A DNA stretch of 64,000 bases, from positions 50,060 through 114,059 of the forward strand of contig NZ_JAHNZT010000028.1 in assembly GCF_019039035.1 (NCBI RefSeq). The letters run 5' to 3'. Positions 42,970 to 51,312 of this stretch are shown in pieces (positions within the stretch are counted from its first letter, which is position 1; each line of letters opens with the position of its first letter). The position numbers and the translations under genes are program-made. The DNA comes from Citreicoccus inhibens (GTDB taxonomy: Bacteria; Myxococcota; Myxococcia; Myxococcales; Myxococcaceae). A model generated the notes under the pieces. It was not told the origin of the DNA. It was given only the letters and a program-made list of their open reading frames with translations, and made no database searches.

Positions 42970-43436
42970 TGGACATTGGAGAGATCCAGAGCCTGCTGCC
43001 GCACCGCTACCCGTTCCTCTTGGTGGACCGGGTGGTCGCGTTCGAGCCGGGTCAGAAGCTGACGGCCTACAAGAACGTCACCATCAACGAGCCCTTCTTC
43101 AACGGCCACTTCCCGGGCCACCCGGTGATGCCGGGCGTGCTCATCCTGGAGGCCATGGCCCAGGCCACGGCCATCCTCGCGTACAAGAGCGAGGGCATGG
43201 ACCCCACCCGTCAGGTGACCTACCTGATGGGCATCGACGGCGCGCGGTTCCGCAAGCCCGTGGTGCCCGGGGACCGGCTGGAGCTCGTCATTGAAGTGGT
43301 GCGCCACAAGGGCGCTGTCTGGAAGACGCGGGGCACGGCCCACGTGGACGGCGCGAAGGTGGCCGAGGGTGAGTTCCTCGCCACGGTGGTGGAAAAGGAT
43401 CCCGACGCGAAGGCCTCCGGGGCCGAGGCGTCCTGA
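42966..43436 (+). CDS. fabZ: (3R)-hydroxyacyl-ACP dehydratase FabZ
   Basis: Dehydrates beta-hydroxyacyl-ACP in fatty acid synthesis and competes with LpxA/LpxD for hydroxyacyl-ACP. The 156-aa hot-dog-fold protein has catalytic His48 ([12 protein letters not shown]) and Glu62 (VLILEAMAQ). The ATG at 42966 overlaps the lpxD stop and follows GAGAAGGAGAAGG; a second ATG is adjacent. Its location inside the lpx operon is the classic arrangement, which couples membrane phospholipid and lipid A supply. Confidence 0.96.
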   Translation: MMDIGEIQSLLPHRYPFLLVDRVVAFEPGQKLTAYKNVTINEPFFNGHFPGHPVMPGVLILEAMAQATAILAYKSEGMDPTRQVTYLMGIDGARFRKPVVPGDRLELVIEVVRHKGAVWKTRGTAHVDGAKVAEGEFLATVVEKDPDAKASGAEAS

Positions 43437-43468
43437 GCGTCGTCGGCACGCGAGCAAGAGGAGACGTC

Positions 43469-44245
43469 ATGGCTCAGGTTCACCCCTCCGCGGTGGTTCA
43501 CCCCGACGCCCGGCTGCACGAGTCGGTGGTAGTGGGGCCTTTCAGTGTCATCGGGCCCCAGGTGACCATTGGCGCGGGCTCGCGCGTAGGGCCTCACGTT
43601 GTCATCGAGGGGCGCACGACCCTGGGTGAGCGCAACCACATCTTCCAGTTCGCCTCCGTGGGCGCGGCGCCGCAGGACCTCAAGTACGCGGGCGAGGACA
43701 CCGAGCTCATCCTCGGAGACGACAACCAGATTCGCGAGTTCGTCACGCTCAACCTCGGCACGGCGGGCGGCGGCGGTGTCACGCGCATCGGACACCGCAA
43801 CCTCTTCCTGGCCAACAGCCACGTGGCGCATGACTGCGTGGTGGGCGACGAGTGCCTCTTGGCCAACGGCTCGGCGCTCGCCGGGCACGTGACGGTGGGC
43901 GACTCGGTGAAGATCTCCGGGCTGGTGGCGGTGCACCAGTTCACGCGGCTCGGGCGCCACTCCTTCATCTCCGGTGGCTCCATGGTGACCATGGACGTGC
44001 CCCCGTACTGCACGGTGCAGGGCGACCGCGCGACGCTGGTGGGGCTGAACACCGTGGGCCTGGAGCGCGCGGGCTTCACCGAGGAGCAGCTCGCTCGCGT
44101 CAAGGAGGCCTACCGCATCCTGTTCCGCTCCAAGCAGGGGCTGCAGGAGGCACTGGCCCAGCTTCGCGCGGAGCTCTCGGGGCACCCGGAAGTGGACCAC
44201 CTCATCGAGTTCGTCGCGCAGAGCAAGCGCGGGCTCACGCGCTAG
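43469..44245 (+). CDS. lpxA: UDP-GlcNAc acyltransferase LpxA
   Basis: Catalyses the first step of lipid A synthesis, acylating UDP-GlcNAc at O-3. The 258-aa left-handed beta-helix protein opens with AQVHPSAVVHPDARLHESVV, has the catalytic His121 in NSHVAHD (E. coli H125), and closes with the helical C-terminal domain (FTEEQLARVKEAYRILFRSK). Length and repeats match LpxA closely. The ATG follows AAGAGGAGA. The 32-nt gap from fabZ holds only the ribosome site. Confidence 0.96.
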   Translation: MAQVHPSAVVHPDARLHESVVVGPFSVIGPQVTIGAGSRVGPHVVIEGRTTLGERNHIFQFASVGAAPQDLKYAGEDTELILGDDNQIREFVTLNLGTAGGGGVTRIGHRNLFLANSHVAHDCVVGDECLLANGSALAGHVTVGDSVKISGLVAVHQFTRLGRHSFISGGSMVTMDVPPYCTVQGDRATLVGLNTVGLERAGFTEEQLARVKEAYRILFRSKQGLQEALAQLRAELSGHPEVDHLIEFVAQSKRGLTR

Positions 44246-44253
44246 CGGCGCGC

Positions 44254-45069
44254 ATGGGAGGGGTGGTGGAGCGAATCGGGCTCATCGCGGGCAACGGCCA
44301 GCTCCCCTTCCTCTTCGCGCGGGCGGCCCGTGCGCGCGGGCAGGAAGTGGTGGCCGTGGCGCACCGGGGAGAGACGGACCCGGCGCTGGCGGCCGAGGTC
44401 GACCAGCTCACCTGGGTTCGGGTGGGGCAGGTGGATCGCATCCAGAAGGCCTTCCTGGGCGCGGGCGTGAAGCAGGCCGCCATGGCGGGCGGCATTGGCC
44501 GCGTTCGTGCCCTGTCCGACGCGCGGCCCGACCTGGGCGCGGTGCGGATCATCTCTCGGCTGCGCAGCTTCCGGGATGACGCCCTCTTGCGCGCGGTGGC
44601 GGCGGACTTCGAGTCACGCGGCATCACCATCATCGCGCCCACGGACTACCTGGGCGAGGTGCTGTGTCCCGAGGGACACCTCGCCGGCCCGCGCCTGCAC
44701 CCCGCGCAGGAGACGGACGTGGCGCTGGGGCGCGAGGTGGCGGTGTTGCTCGGGCAGGCGGACGTGGGCCAGACGGTGGTGGTGCGCAACGGCCATGTGC
44801 TCGCGCTGGAGGCGGTGGAGGGGACGGACGAGACCATCCGCCGCGGCGCGAAGCTGGGTGGCAAGGGCGCCGTGGTGGTGAAGCGCTGCAAGCCCCAGCA
44901 GGACCTGCGCTTCGACCTGCCCGCGGTGGGGCCTCGCACGCTGGAGGTCATGGAGGAGGTCGGCGCCACGGTGCTGGCCCTGGAGGTAGGGCGCACGGTG
45001 CTCCTGGACGCGCCCGCCCTGTTCGCCGGCGCCCAGGCGCGCGGCATCACGTTGGTGGGCGTGCGCTGA
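44254..45069 (+). CDS. lpxI: UDP-2,3-diacylglucosamine pyrophosphatase LpxI
   Basis: Cleaves UDP-2,3-diacylglucosamine to lipid X and UMP. The 271-aa protein belongs to the DUF1009/LpxI family: GLIAGNGQLPFLFARAARAR start, GGIGRVRALSDARPD, and the conserved C-terminal GGKGAVVVKRCKPQQDLRFD segment. LpxI is the alternative to LpxH used in many alphaproteobacteria and other groups; no LpxH is seen here. The ATG lies 8 nt after lpxA. It ends the operon and is followed by an imperfect hairpin. lpxB, the next enzyme, is about 3 kb away on the other strand. Confidence 0.93.
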   Translation: MGGVVERIGLIAGNGQLPFLFARAARARGQEVVAVAHRGETDPALAAEVDQLTWVRVGQVDRIQKAFLGAGVKQAAMAGGIGRVRALSDARPDLGAVRIISRLRSFRDDALLRAVAADFESRGITIIAPTDYLGEVLCPEGHLAGPRLHPAQETDVALGREVAVLLGQADVGQTVVVRNGHVLALEAVEGTDETIRRGAKLGGKGAVVVKRCKPQQDLRFDLPAVGPRTLEVMEEVGATVLALEVGRTVLLDAPALFAGAQARGITLVGVR

Positions 45070-45073
45070 CGGC

Positions 45074-45108
45074 CCACGGGCGGCTCGGTTCCCCGGCCGC
45101 CCCCGTGG
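45074..45108 (+). terminator. probable terminator after lpxI
   Basis: CCACGGGCGGC (45074-45084) pairs with a right arm at 45096-45108 with a two-C bulge, 5 nt past the lpxI stop. The remaining gap to 45318 shows no gene; TAGCCT at 45243-45248 might be a -10 for the next gene. Confidence 0.45.
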
Positions 45109-45318
45109 TTGGGCTCCTACCGCGCGGCTCCGTCAGTGTGACCCCAGTGCTGCGACGCGCTGTCGCCAGCATTCCCCGCGCATGGATGTCGGGCCGCTCA
45201 CCGTCGTGCGCGCGGAGCGTTCCGCGCCCCGAGGCTTCGGCCTAGCCTGTCGGGAATCGCTCCTGCCGGGCTGGGGTTGCACCGCCACCCTGCCCGCGAC
45301 ACCCCGGTGCCGCCGCGC

Positions 45319-46344
45319 ATGAATGCCCGTCTTCTGCTCCGCTGCCTTGTCCTGCTGTGCGTTCCCGTCCCCGCGTTCGCCGACGCCATTCGGGTCTCCC
45401 TGGAGGCTCGCGCCGCGAAGGGGGAGGGGACACCGACGCTGCTCGTGCACATCCTCGAACCCATCGAGGGATTCCAAGTGACGCTCAAGCGTGGCGACGG
45501 CCAGGCGGTGGAGGTGAAGGGCGGCGGGACGCCGGGCGTGACGCGCCGCATCCCCCTCCCGCAGCCGGACGGACGCTTTCACTACGAGGGGGCGCTGACG
45601 GTGCGCTTCTCCGACGCGGAGCCCGCCACGCTGCCCTTGTCCTTCGACACGGAGCTCTTCGGCCCGCTGCGCCTGGACGTGCGCAAGGAGGACGTGGACG
45701 TGGCCGCGCGGCGGTTGCGCTTCACGCTGTCGCGCTCGGCGGGGAAGACCGAGGTGGTGGTGCTGATGGACACCGGCAAGAAGGCATTCGAGGGCGAGGT
45801 GGACTTCCACGGCGCCGCCGCGGGCACGCCGCTGGAGGTGACCTGGCCGGCGGCGGAGGGCCGGGTGATGAAGGTGGCCCTCAAGGCCTTCGACACCGCG
45901 GACTTCTACACCGGGGTGGATGTGTTCCCGTGGCAGGTGGACATCCCCCACGAGGAGGTGGGCTTTGCGTCCAACCGCGCGGACGTTCCCGCGGCGGAGC
46001 GCGCGAAGCTCGACACCACCTACGGCCTCATCCGGGACGCGCTCGTGAAGTACGGGCGCTTCGCGGCGCTGCGGCTCTACGTCGTGGGGCACACCGACAC
46101 CGTGGGGGGCGCGGACGACAACCGCGCGCTGTCCTTGCGGCGGGCGCGCAGCCTGGCGGCGGCGTTCCGACAGCGGGGCCTGCGGGTGCCCGTGTTCTAC
46201 GAGGGGTTCGGCGAGCAGTCGCTGGCCGTGCGCACCCCCGACGAGACGGCGGAGGCCCGCAACCGTCGCGCCGAGTACATCATCGCGGTGGAGGAGCCGT
46301 CGCTGAAGGACGCGCCCTTCACCCCCCGGTGGCACCCACTGTGA
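45319..46344 (+). CDS. OmpA-family envelope protein
   Basis: A 341-aa protein with a signal peptide (LLLRCLVLLCVPVPAFA), a beta-rich N-terminal region of about 170 residues with no recognised domain, and a C-terminal OmpA-like peptidoglycan-binding domain. That domain shows LYVVGHTDTVGGADDNRALS, RRARSLAAAFRQRG and the final AEARNRRAEYII. The N-terminal part lacks the repeating barrel pattern of OmpA and may be a periplasmic sandwich. ATG at 45319 is chosen because the signal peptide begins there. The next gene, a lipoprotein, starts 10 nt downstream; the two may form an envelope complex. Confidence 0.88.
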   Translation: MNARLLLRCLVLLCVPVPAFADAIRVSLEARAAKGEGTPTLLVHILEPIEGFQVTLKRGDGQAVEVKGGGTPGVTRRIPLPQPDGRFHYEGALTVRFSDAEPATLPLSFDTELFGPLRLDVRKEDVDVAARRLRFTLSRSAGKTEVVVLMDTGKKAFEGEVDFHGAAAGTPLEVTWPAAEGRVMKVALKAFDTADFYTGVDVFPWQVDIPHEEVGFASNRADVPAAERAKLDTTYGLIRDALVKYGRFAALRLYVVGHTDTVGGADDNRALSLRRARSLAAAFRQRGLRVPVFYEGFGEQSLAVRTPDETAEARNRRAEYIIAVEEPSLKDAPFTPRWHPL

Positions 46345-46354
46345 GGTGAAACGC

Positions 46355-46825
46355 ATGCGAACGACAGGCTCCCGTCCCTTCCGGAAGATGCTGGGCACGC
46401 TCCCGTTGGCGCTCCTGGCCGTCAGCGGCTGTGCGCGCACGCTGCCGTTCGCTCCGCGTCGGGATGTGGAGGCCCACAAGTGCGAACTGGTGCAGACGGT
46501 GATGCACCAGCCCTCGCCGTCGCTCGCCGCGCAGCAGATTGTCTCCGAGGGACGCGCGGGCCAGGTGCCCGTCGTCGTCTATGTGCGCCACCCGGACCAG
46601 TCCATGCTGGAGCGCTTCTTCCAGGGTGAGCCCCAGTGCGGTGACCCCACGTTCCGGGTGGTGCAGGAGAACGTCGTCGACGCGGTGGTGGTGTATCTGC
46701 AGGAAGTGCAGGGCGGCTATGCCTACGACGCGCGCCGCGCCAGCCCTGAGCAGCTCACCGCGGAGGCGGGCAAGCCGCAGGGGACGCTCAAGCGCAGGGG
46801 CGCCTCGTGGGTGTCGGTGAATTGA
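46355..46825 (+). CDS. lipoprotein, unknown function
   Basis: A 156-aa protein with a lipoprotein signal (LGTLPLALLAVSGC, lipobox AVSGC). The mature part contains two further cysteines (KCELV, PQCGD) that could form a disulfide. No family is recognised. ATG at 46355 has a perfect GAGGTGA site 5 nt upstream; the GTG at 46346 lies inside that site and is less likely. It probably shares the transcript of the OmpA-like gene. The stop lies only 7 bp from the convergent marC stop. Confidence 0.8.
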   Translation: MRTTGSRPFRKMLGTLPLALLAVSGCARTLPFAPRRDVEAHKCELVQTVMHQPSPSLAAQQIVSEGRAGQVPVVVYVRHPDQSMLERFFQGEPQCGDPTFRVVQENVVDAVVVYLQEVQGGYAYDARRASPEQLTAEAGKPQGTLKRRGASWVSVN

Positions 46826-46832
46826 GGCGCGG

Positions 46833-47462
46833 CTAGCGCATCAGGTCCTTGGCGCCATCCGCGATGAACTGCACGGCGATGGCGGCCAGGATGAGGCCGG
46901 ACACGCGCTCCAGGATGGCGACGCCCGACTGGCGCAGCACGCGCTGCACCAGGCTGGAGGCGCCCAGGATGAAGTAGCAGGACACGAACGTCAGCACGAT
47001 GGCGGCCAGCACGGGAATCATCGTGCGCAGCGACGAGCCCCCTCGCGCCATCAGCACCATCGCGGTGGCGATGGCTCCCGGGCCCGCCAGGAGCGGGATG
47101 GCCAGGGGGACGATGGCGATGTCCTCCTTCACGGCGCCTTCCTGCTCTTCCGTCGGGCTGGTGCGCGTGGCGGCAGGCCGCGCGCGGAGCATGTCCAGCG
47201 CCGTCATCAGGAGCAGGATGCCGCCCGCCACGCGGAAGGCGCCCAGCGACACGCCGAACACCTTGAAGATGATGCTGCCGAAGAGGGCGAAGAACAGCAT
47301 CAGCCCGCACGCCACCAGGCAGGCGCGCAGGGCGGTGCGGCGAATCTTGTCGCGCGAGTCCCCCGCCGTCATCGCCAGGAAGAGCGGGACGACGCCAATG
47401 GGGTCCACCACGAAGAAGACGGCGGACAGGGAGACGAGGAAGAGCGACAGGGAGCTGGACAT
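46833..47462 (-). CDS. MarC-family integral membrane protein
   Basis: A 209-aa protein with six membrane helices in the MarC/UPF0056 pattern: FLVSLSAVFFVVDPIGVVPL at the start, then IPLLAGPGAIATAMVLM in the middle. The family was once linked to multiple antibiotic resistance, but that role has been withdrawn and its transport function is unknown. It is the last gene of a minus-strand lpxB-glycosyltransferase-marC unit, 21 nt after the glycosyltransferase. Confidence 0.92.
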   Translation of the reverse strand: MSSSLSLFLVSLSAVFFVVDPIGVVPLFLAMTAGDSRDKIRRTALRACLVACGLMLFFALFGSIIFKVFGVSLGAFRVAGGILLLMTALDMLRARPAATRTSPTEEQEGAVKEDIAIVPLAIPLLAGPGAIATAMVLMARGGSSLRTMIPVLAAIVLTFVSCYFILGASSLVQRVLRQSGVAILERVSGLILAAIAVQFIADGAKDLMR

Positions 47463-47483
47463 GACGGAACGGCCGGTTCGGGG

Positions 47484-48188
47484 CTACACGGTGAAGCGCA
47501 GCTTCCACACCATGCCGAGCGCCTCGAGGAAAATCTTCTTGTTCATCTTCGAGTGACCCACACGTCGGTCCTCGAACACGATGGGGACCTCGCGCACGGT
47601 GAAGCCCTTGCGCAAAGTGCGATACGTCAGTTCGATTTGGAACGCGTATCCCGTGCTGTGCACCGCGTCCAGGTCCATCGCCTCCAGCACGCGCCGGTGG
47701 AAGCACTTGAACCCGCCCGTCAGGTCTCGCACGTCCACGCCCAGGATGGTGCGCGCATAGAGCGAGCCTCCCTGGCTGATGACCTGCCGGCCCACGCCCC
47801 AGTTCACCGTGCCGCCGCCCGTCACGTACCGCGAGCCGAGCACGAGGTCCGCGCCGCCCTCGGCCGCGTCCAGCAGCAGGGGCAGGAAGCGCGGGTCATG
47901 GCTGAAGTCCGCGTCCATCTCCAGGATGTACGTGTAGGGCTCGGCCAGGGCCCAGCGGAAGGCCGCGAGGTAGGCGCGTCCCAGTCCCTCCTTCTTCTCG
48001 CGATGGAACACGCGGATGCGCGGCTCCTTCGCGGCGAGCGCGTCGGCGATCTGCCCCGTCCCGTCGGGCGAGTTGTCATCGACGATGAGGATGTCCACGC
48101 GAGAGTCGGCCTTCAGCACCGCTTGGGTGATGGGCTCGATGTTCTCGCGCTCGTTGTAGGTGGGGATGCAGACCAGCGCGCGGTTCAT
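47484..48188 (-). CDS. polyprenol monophosphomannose synthase-like glycosyltransferase
   Basis: A 234-aa GT2 enzyme of the dolichyl/polyprenyl-phosphate mannose synthase type. It opens with ALVCIPTYNERENIEP and has LIVDDNSPDGTG, the metal-binding EMDADFSHDP (DxD-like), and the conserved GFKCFHRRVLEAMDLD and YAFQIELTYR segments. No C-terminal membrane helices are present, so it is the soluble form. It probably makes a lipid-linked sugar for envelope glycans; mannose as the sugar is by family only. It lies directly downstream of lpxB. Confidence 0.9.
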   Translation of the reverse strand: MNRALVCIPTYNERENIEPITQAVLKADSRVDILIVDDNSPDGTGQIADALAAKEPRIRVFHREKKEGLGRAYLAAFRWALAEPYTYILEMDADFSHDPRFLPLLLDAAEGGADLVLGSRYVTGGGTVNWGVGRQVISQGGSLYARTILGVDVRDLTGGFKCFHRRVLEAMDLDAVHSTGYAFQIELTYRTLRKGFTVREVPIVFEDRRVGHSKMNKKIFLEALGMVWKLRFTV

Positions 48189-48204
48189 GTCGGGGCGACA
48201 TACC

Positions 48205-49359
48205 CTAAACGCGGCGCGGGGGCAGCAGCTCCAGCACGGCCTCGGCCGCCCGCTGGGCCGCGCCCACCTCGCCCAGCCGCTCGCGGACCTCCGCCAGTCC
48301 CTGGACCATCGCCTCTCGGGGGGCGCCGGGCAGCCAGACCTGCCGCACCTCTTCCGCGATGCGCTCGGGGGTCATCTCGCCCTGGAGCAGCTCGGGCACC
48401 ACGCGCCGGCCCGCCAGCAGGTTCACCAGGGACACGAACGCGACCTGGAGCAGCAGCCGGCCCACCCAGTAGGTGATGCGTGACACGCGATACACGACGA
48501 CCAGCGGGCGCTGCATGAGCCCCGCCTCCAGTACGGCCGTCCCAGAAGCGACCACGGCCGCGTCGCTGGCGCCCACCACCTCGGGCGCGTGGCCGTCCAC
48601 CAGGATGGGGGTGACCCCGCTGCCATCGAATCGTGACACGACCTCCTCGCGGGCGATGGTGGGCGCCACGGGCACCACCACCTGGAGCCCGGGCCGCTCG
48701 GCCTGGAGCTGGCGCGCGGCGCCTACCAGGGTGGGCAGGATGCGCCGAATCTCGCTCATGCGGCTGCCGGGCAGCAGCGCGAGCGTGGGCGCGTCCGGCT
48801 TGAGCCCCAGCTGCGCTCGGAACGCGGCGGCGCTCTGGGGCGCGGGCACCTGCTCCACCACGGGGCTGCCCACGTAGCGCGCGTCCACGCCGGCGTCCCG
48901 GTAGAACGCCTCCTCGAAGGGCAGGATGCACAGCATCCGGTCCACGAGCCGCTTGATGGTGCGCACCCGCCCACGGCGCCACGCCCAGATCATCGGCGAG
49001 ACGTAGTAGGCGACGGGGATTCCCATCGCCTTGAGCTTCTTGGCCAGGCGCAGGTTGAAGTCCGGGATGTCCACCAGGATGGCGCAGACCGGGCGGCGCT
49101 CGGCGGCGGCGGCGGCCAGCCCATGGAGCACCCGCAGGATGCGGGGGATGCGCGGGAGGACCTCGGTGATGCCCATGACGGACACCTCCCGAGCGTCGAA
49201 GAGGAGCTCCACCCCTCGGGCGGCCAGGCGCGTGCCCCCCATTCCAAAGAAGGTGAGGTCAGGTCGGAGGGCTTGAAGGGCGGCGACCAGCTCGGAGGCG
49301 TGGGCGTCGCCGGAGGCCTCGCCGGCCACGACGAGGATGCGGGGGGCGGAAGACGTCAT
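48205..49359 (-). CDS. lpxB: lipid-A-disaccharide synthase LpxB
   Basis: Condenses lipid X with UDP-2,3-diacylglucosamine to give the lipid A disaccharide. The 384-aa GT19 enzyme begins RILVVAGEASGDAHASELVA and has the typical FGMGGTRLAARGVELLFD, PVAYYVSPMIWAWRRGRV and LALLPGSRMSEIRRILPTL blocks, with GTAVLEAGLMQRPLVVVYRV near the C-terminus. The ATG at 49359 is set by homology; the frame is open further upstream but that overlaps the divergent gene's start region. It is divergent from the DnaJ/DUF4388 regulator. Confidence 0.95.
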   Translation of the reverse strand: MTSSAPRILVVAGEASGDAHASELVAALQALRPDLTFFGMGGTRLAARGVELLFDAREVSVMGITEVLPRIPRILRVLHGLAAAAAERRPVCAILVDIPDFNLRLAKKLKAMGIPVAYYVSPMIWAWRRGRVRTIKRLVDRMLCILPFEEAFYRDAGVDARYVGSPVVEQVPAPQSAAAFRAQLGLKPDAPTLALLPGSRMSEIRRILPTLVGAARQLQAERPGLQVVVPVAPTIAREEVVSRFDGSGVTPILVDGHAPEVVGASDAAVVASGTAVLEAGLMQRPLVVVYRVSRITYWVGRLLLQVAFVSLVNLLAGRRVVPELLQGEMTPERIAEEVRQVWLPGAPREAMVQGLAEVRERLGEVGAAQRAAEAVLELLPPRRV

Positions 49360-49423
49360 GAGGGCAGGGCACGCATCGTACCTGATGCGAGACCGGGTGG
49401 AGGTTGTAGACTGCGACTCCCCT

Positions 49424-51310
49424 GTGAAGACGCTCCTGCTCGCCGAGAGCCATCCTCCCACGCTGGAGCACCTGACCGGACTGCTGTCCCAGGCGGGATA
49501 CACCGTGCGTCCGGTGAACGACGCCATCACGGCGCTGGAGCACTTCTCGGCGGACAATCCCGACATCGTCGTGCTGTCGGTGGACTTGCCCCGCGTGGAG
49601 GGCCAGCACGTGGTGCACCTCATCCGCTCGCACAGCCAGGGCGGGCGCGTGCCCATCGTCGCCATCGACAAGGGGCACCTGGGGCGCGCGCGTGGCGTGG
49701 CCTCGGTGCTGGACCTGAAGGTCAACGCGTACATTCCGGATCCGCTCAAGCCCGGTGAGCTGGTGCCTCGCCTGGAGCCGCTGGTTCGCGCCGCGCAGGC
49801 CGTCCCGCTGACGGGCATCCTGGCGACGCTGTCTCGCCCCGCGGTGATTGCCGGAGAGCTGCGCGGCTATCCCTTGCCCGCCCAGTTGCATGGGCTCTAC
49901 CGGCTGCGCCGCGATGGCGTGCTCGTGGCCGCGCACCGCGACCTGTCCCGGCGCGTGTTCTTCCTGCGTGGCGGCGCGGTGAGCTTCGACTCCACCTCCC
50001 GCCAGGACTCGTTGCCGCGCTTCTTGCGCGGGCGCGGCGTGCTCACCGAGGCGCAGGAGTCGCGCGTGGTAGAGGCGCTGTCCTCGGGGCTGCGCATCGG
50101 CGCGGCGCTGGCGGACGCGGGCGTGGAGGCGGCGGGCGAGGACCTGCTGCAGTTGTTGCGGGACTACACGCGGGAGATGCTCGGCCGCGTCTTGAGCATG
50201 CGCGAGGGCCGGTACGCGTTCTACGCGGGAGACGAGTTCGCCTCCGAGGTCGCCACCGTGGAGGCCCCGGCGCTCGCGCCCGTGCTCCAGGGCGGACGGC
50301 GCATGTTCCCGCTGAAGGTGATGGCCGCGTCGCTGCGCGCGAACCTGACCGAGTATGCCGTGCGCTCGGCGGACTTCAGCCGGGACCTCCAGGCCATGGC
50401 GCTGGACACGGAGGATCTGAAGATCGCCCTGCAGATCAACGGGCGCATCATGCTGCGCGACCTGCTGGCGCACGGCCGCGGGGAGCTGCGCGCGTCGTAC
50501 ACGCTCCTCTGGTTCCTCAAGCTGACGGGCGGCGTGACGTTCTCGCCCACGCCGGTGGCCACGGGCTCGGATGCCCTGAGCGCGGCGGCGGCTCCGGACG
50601 TCATCGCGCCGCGCAAGCGCAAGACGATGCCTGGGGAGACGGCCGCGGCGCTGCGCGAGGAGGCGGTGCGCATCATCACCCGGAGCTACTTCGGGTGCCT
50701 GGGCCTGGACATCGCGGCGGACGCGGAGGCGGTGGAGCGCGCGTACCACGAGACCGCGATGCGCTTTCATCCGGACACCCACGCCGAGTTCGACCTGTCG
50801 GACCTGAAGGACCTGCTGGACTCGGTGCAGGAGAAGCTGTCCGCGGCGTACCGAGTCCTCAGCGTGGAGGAGAAGCGCAAGGCCTACCTCCAGTATCTCT
50901 TCAGCCGGCAGGACGTGGTGGGGCGCGCTACGACCATCAACGTGGACGCGGAGATTGCCCTGCGGCGGGGCGAGGCCTCGCTGAAGAAGCGCGACTTCCG
51001 CGCGGCCATGCAGGCCTTCGAGGAAGCGGTTGCGTTCAACCCGGGCGAGCCGGAGTACTACTCGTACCTCTCGTGGGCCACGTACCAGGGCTCGCCGGGG
51101 CCGCTGGTGCAACGGGCGCGCGGCGCGCAGAAGTCGCTCAAGAAGGCGCTCACGTTGGATCCGTACCTGGAGCGGGCGCAGATCATCGCGGCCATCATCG
51201 AGATGGACCTGGGGGATGCGCCCCTGGCGCGCAAGAAGCTGCTCAAGGTGCTGGAGCTGAATCCGTACTCCACGCTGGCGAAGGCCGCGTTGCAGAAGGT
51301 GGGGAAGTAG
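49424..51310 (+). CDS. pseudo-receiver/DUF4388/DnaJ-like/TPR protein
   Basis: A 628-aa composite regulator. Residues 1-120 form a receiver domain in which the phospho-acceptor is Ser52 (IVVLSVDLP), so it is probably not phosphorylated. A DUF4388 module follows (LTGILATLSRPAVIAGELRG, LHGLYRLRRDGVLVAAHRD), with helical repeats after it. At about residues 420-480 lies a J-domain-like segment with the HPD triad (AMRFHPDTH), and TPR-like repeats complete the protein (RDFRAAMQAFEEAVAFNPGE). GTG at 49424 gives the natural receiver start; TAGACT (49407-49412) is a possible -10. The gene is followed by msbA after 2 nt. Confidence 0.87.
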   Translation: MKTLLLAESHPPTLEHLTGLLSQAGYTVRPVNDAITALEHFSADNPDIVVLSVDLPRVEGQHVVHLIRSHSQGGRVPIVAIDKGHLGRARGVASVLDLKVNAYIPDPLKPGELVPRLEPLVRAAQAVPLTGILATLSRPAVIAGELRGYPLPAQLHGLYRLRRDGVLVAAHRDLSRRVFFLRGGAVSFDSTSRQDSLPRFLRGRGVLTEAQESRVVEALSSGLRIGAALADAGVEAAGEDLLQLLRDYTREMLGRVLSMREGRYAFYAGDEFASEVATVEAPALAPVLQGGRRMFPLKVMAASLRANLTEYAVRSADFSRDLQAMALDTEDLKIALQINGRIMLRDLLAHGRGELRASYTLLWFLKLTGGVTFSPTPVATGSDALSAAAAPDVIAPRKRKTMPGETAAALREEAVRIITRSYFGCLGLDIAADAEAVERAYHETAMRFHPDTHAEFDLSDLKDLLDSVQEKLSAAYRVLSVEEKRKAYLQYLFSRQDVVGRATTINVDAEIALRRGEASLKKRDFRAAMQAFEEAVAFNPGEPEYYSYLSWATYQGSPGPLVQRARGAQKSLKKALTLDPYLERAQIIAAIIEMDLGDAPLARKKLLKVLELNPYSTLAKAALQKVGK

Positions 51311-51312
51311 CC

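Noticed and set aside
48189..48205. TTTAGGGT just before the GT2 gene as a promoter
   Set aside because: No -35 at a proper distance; the gene lies 16 nt after lpxB and is more simply part of that operon.
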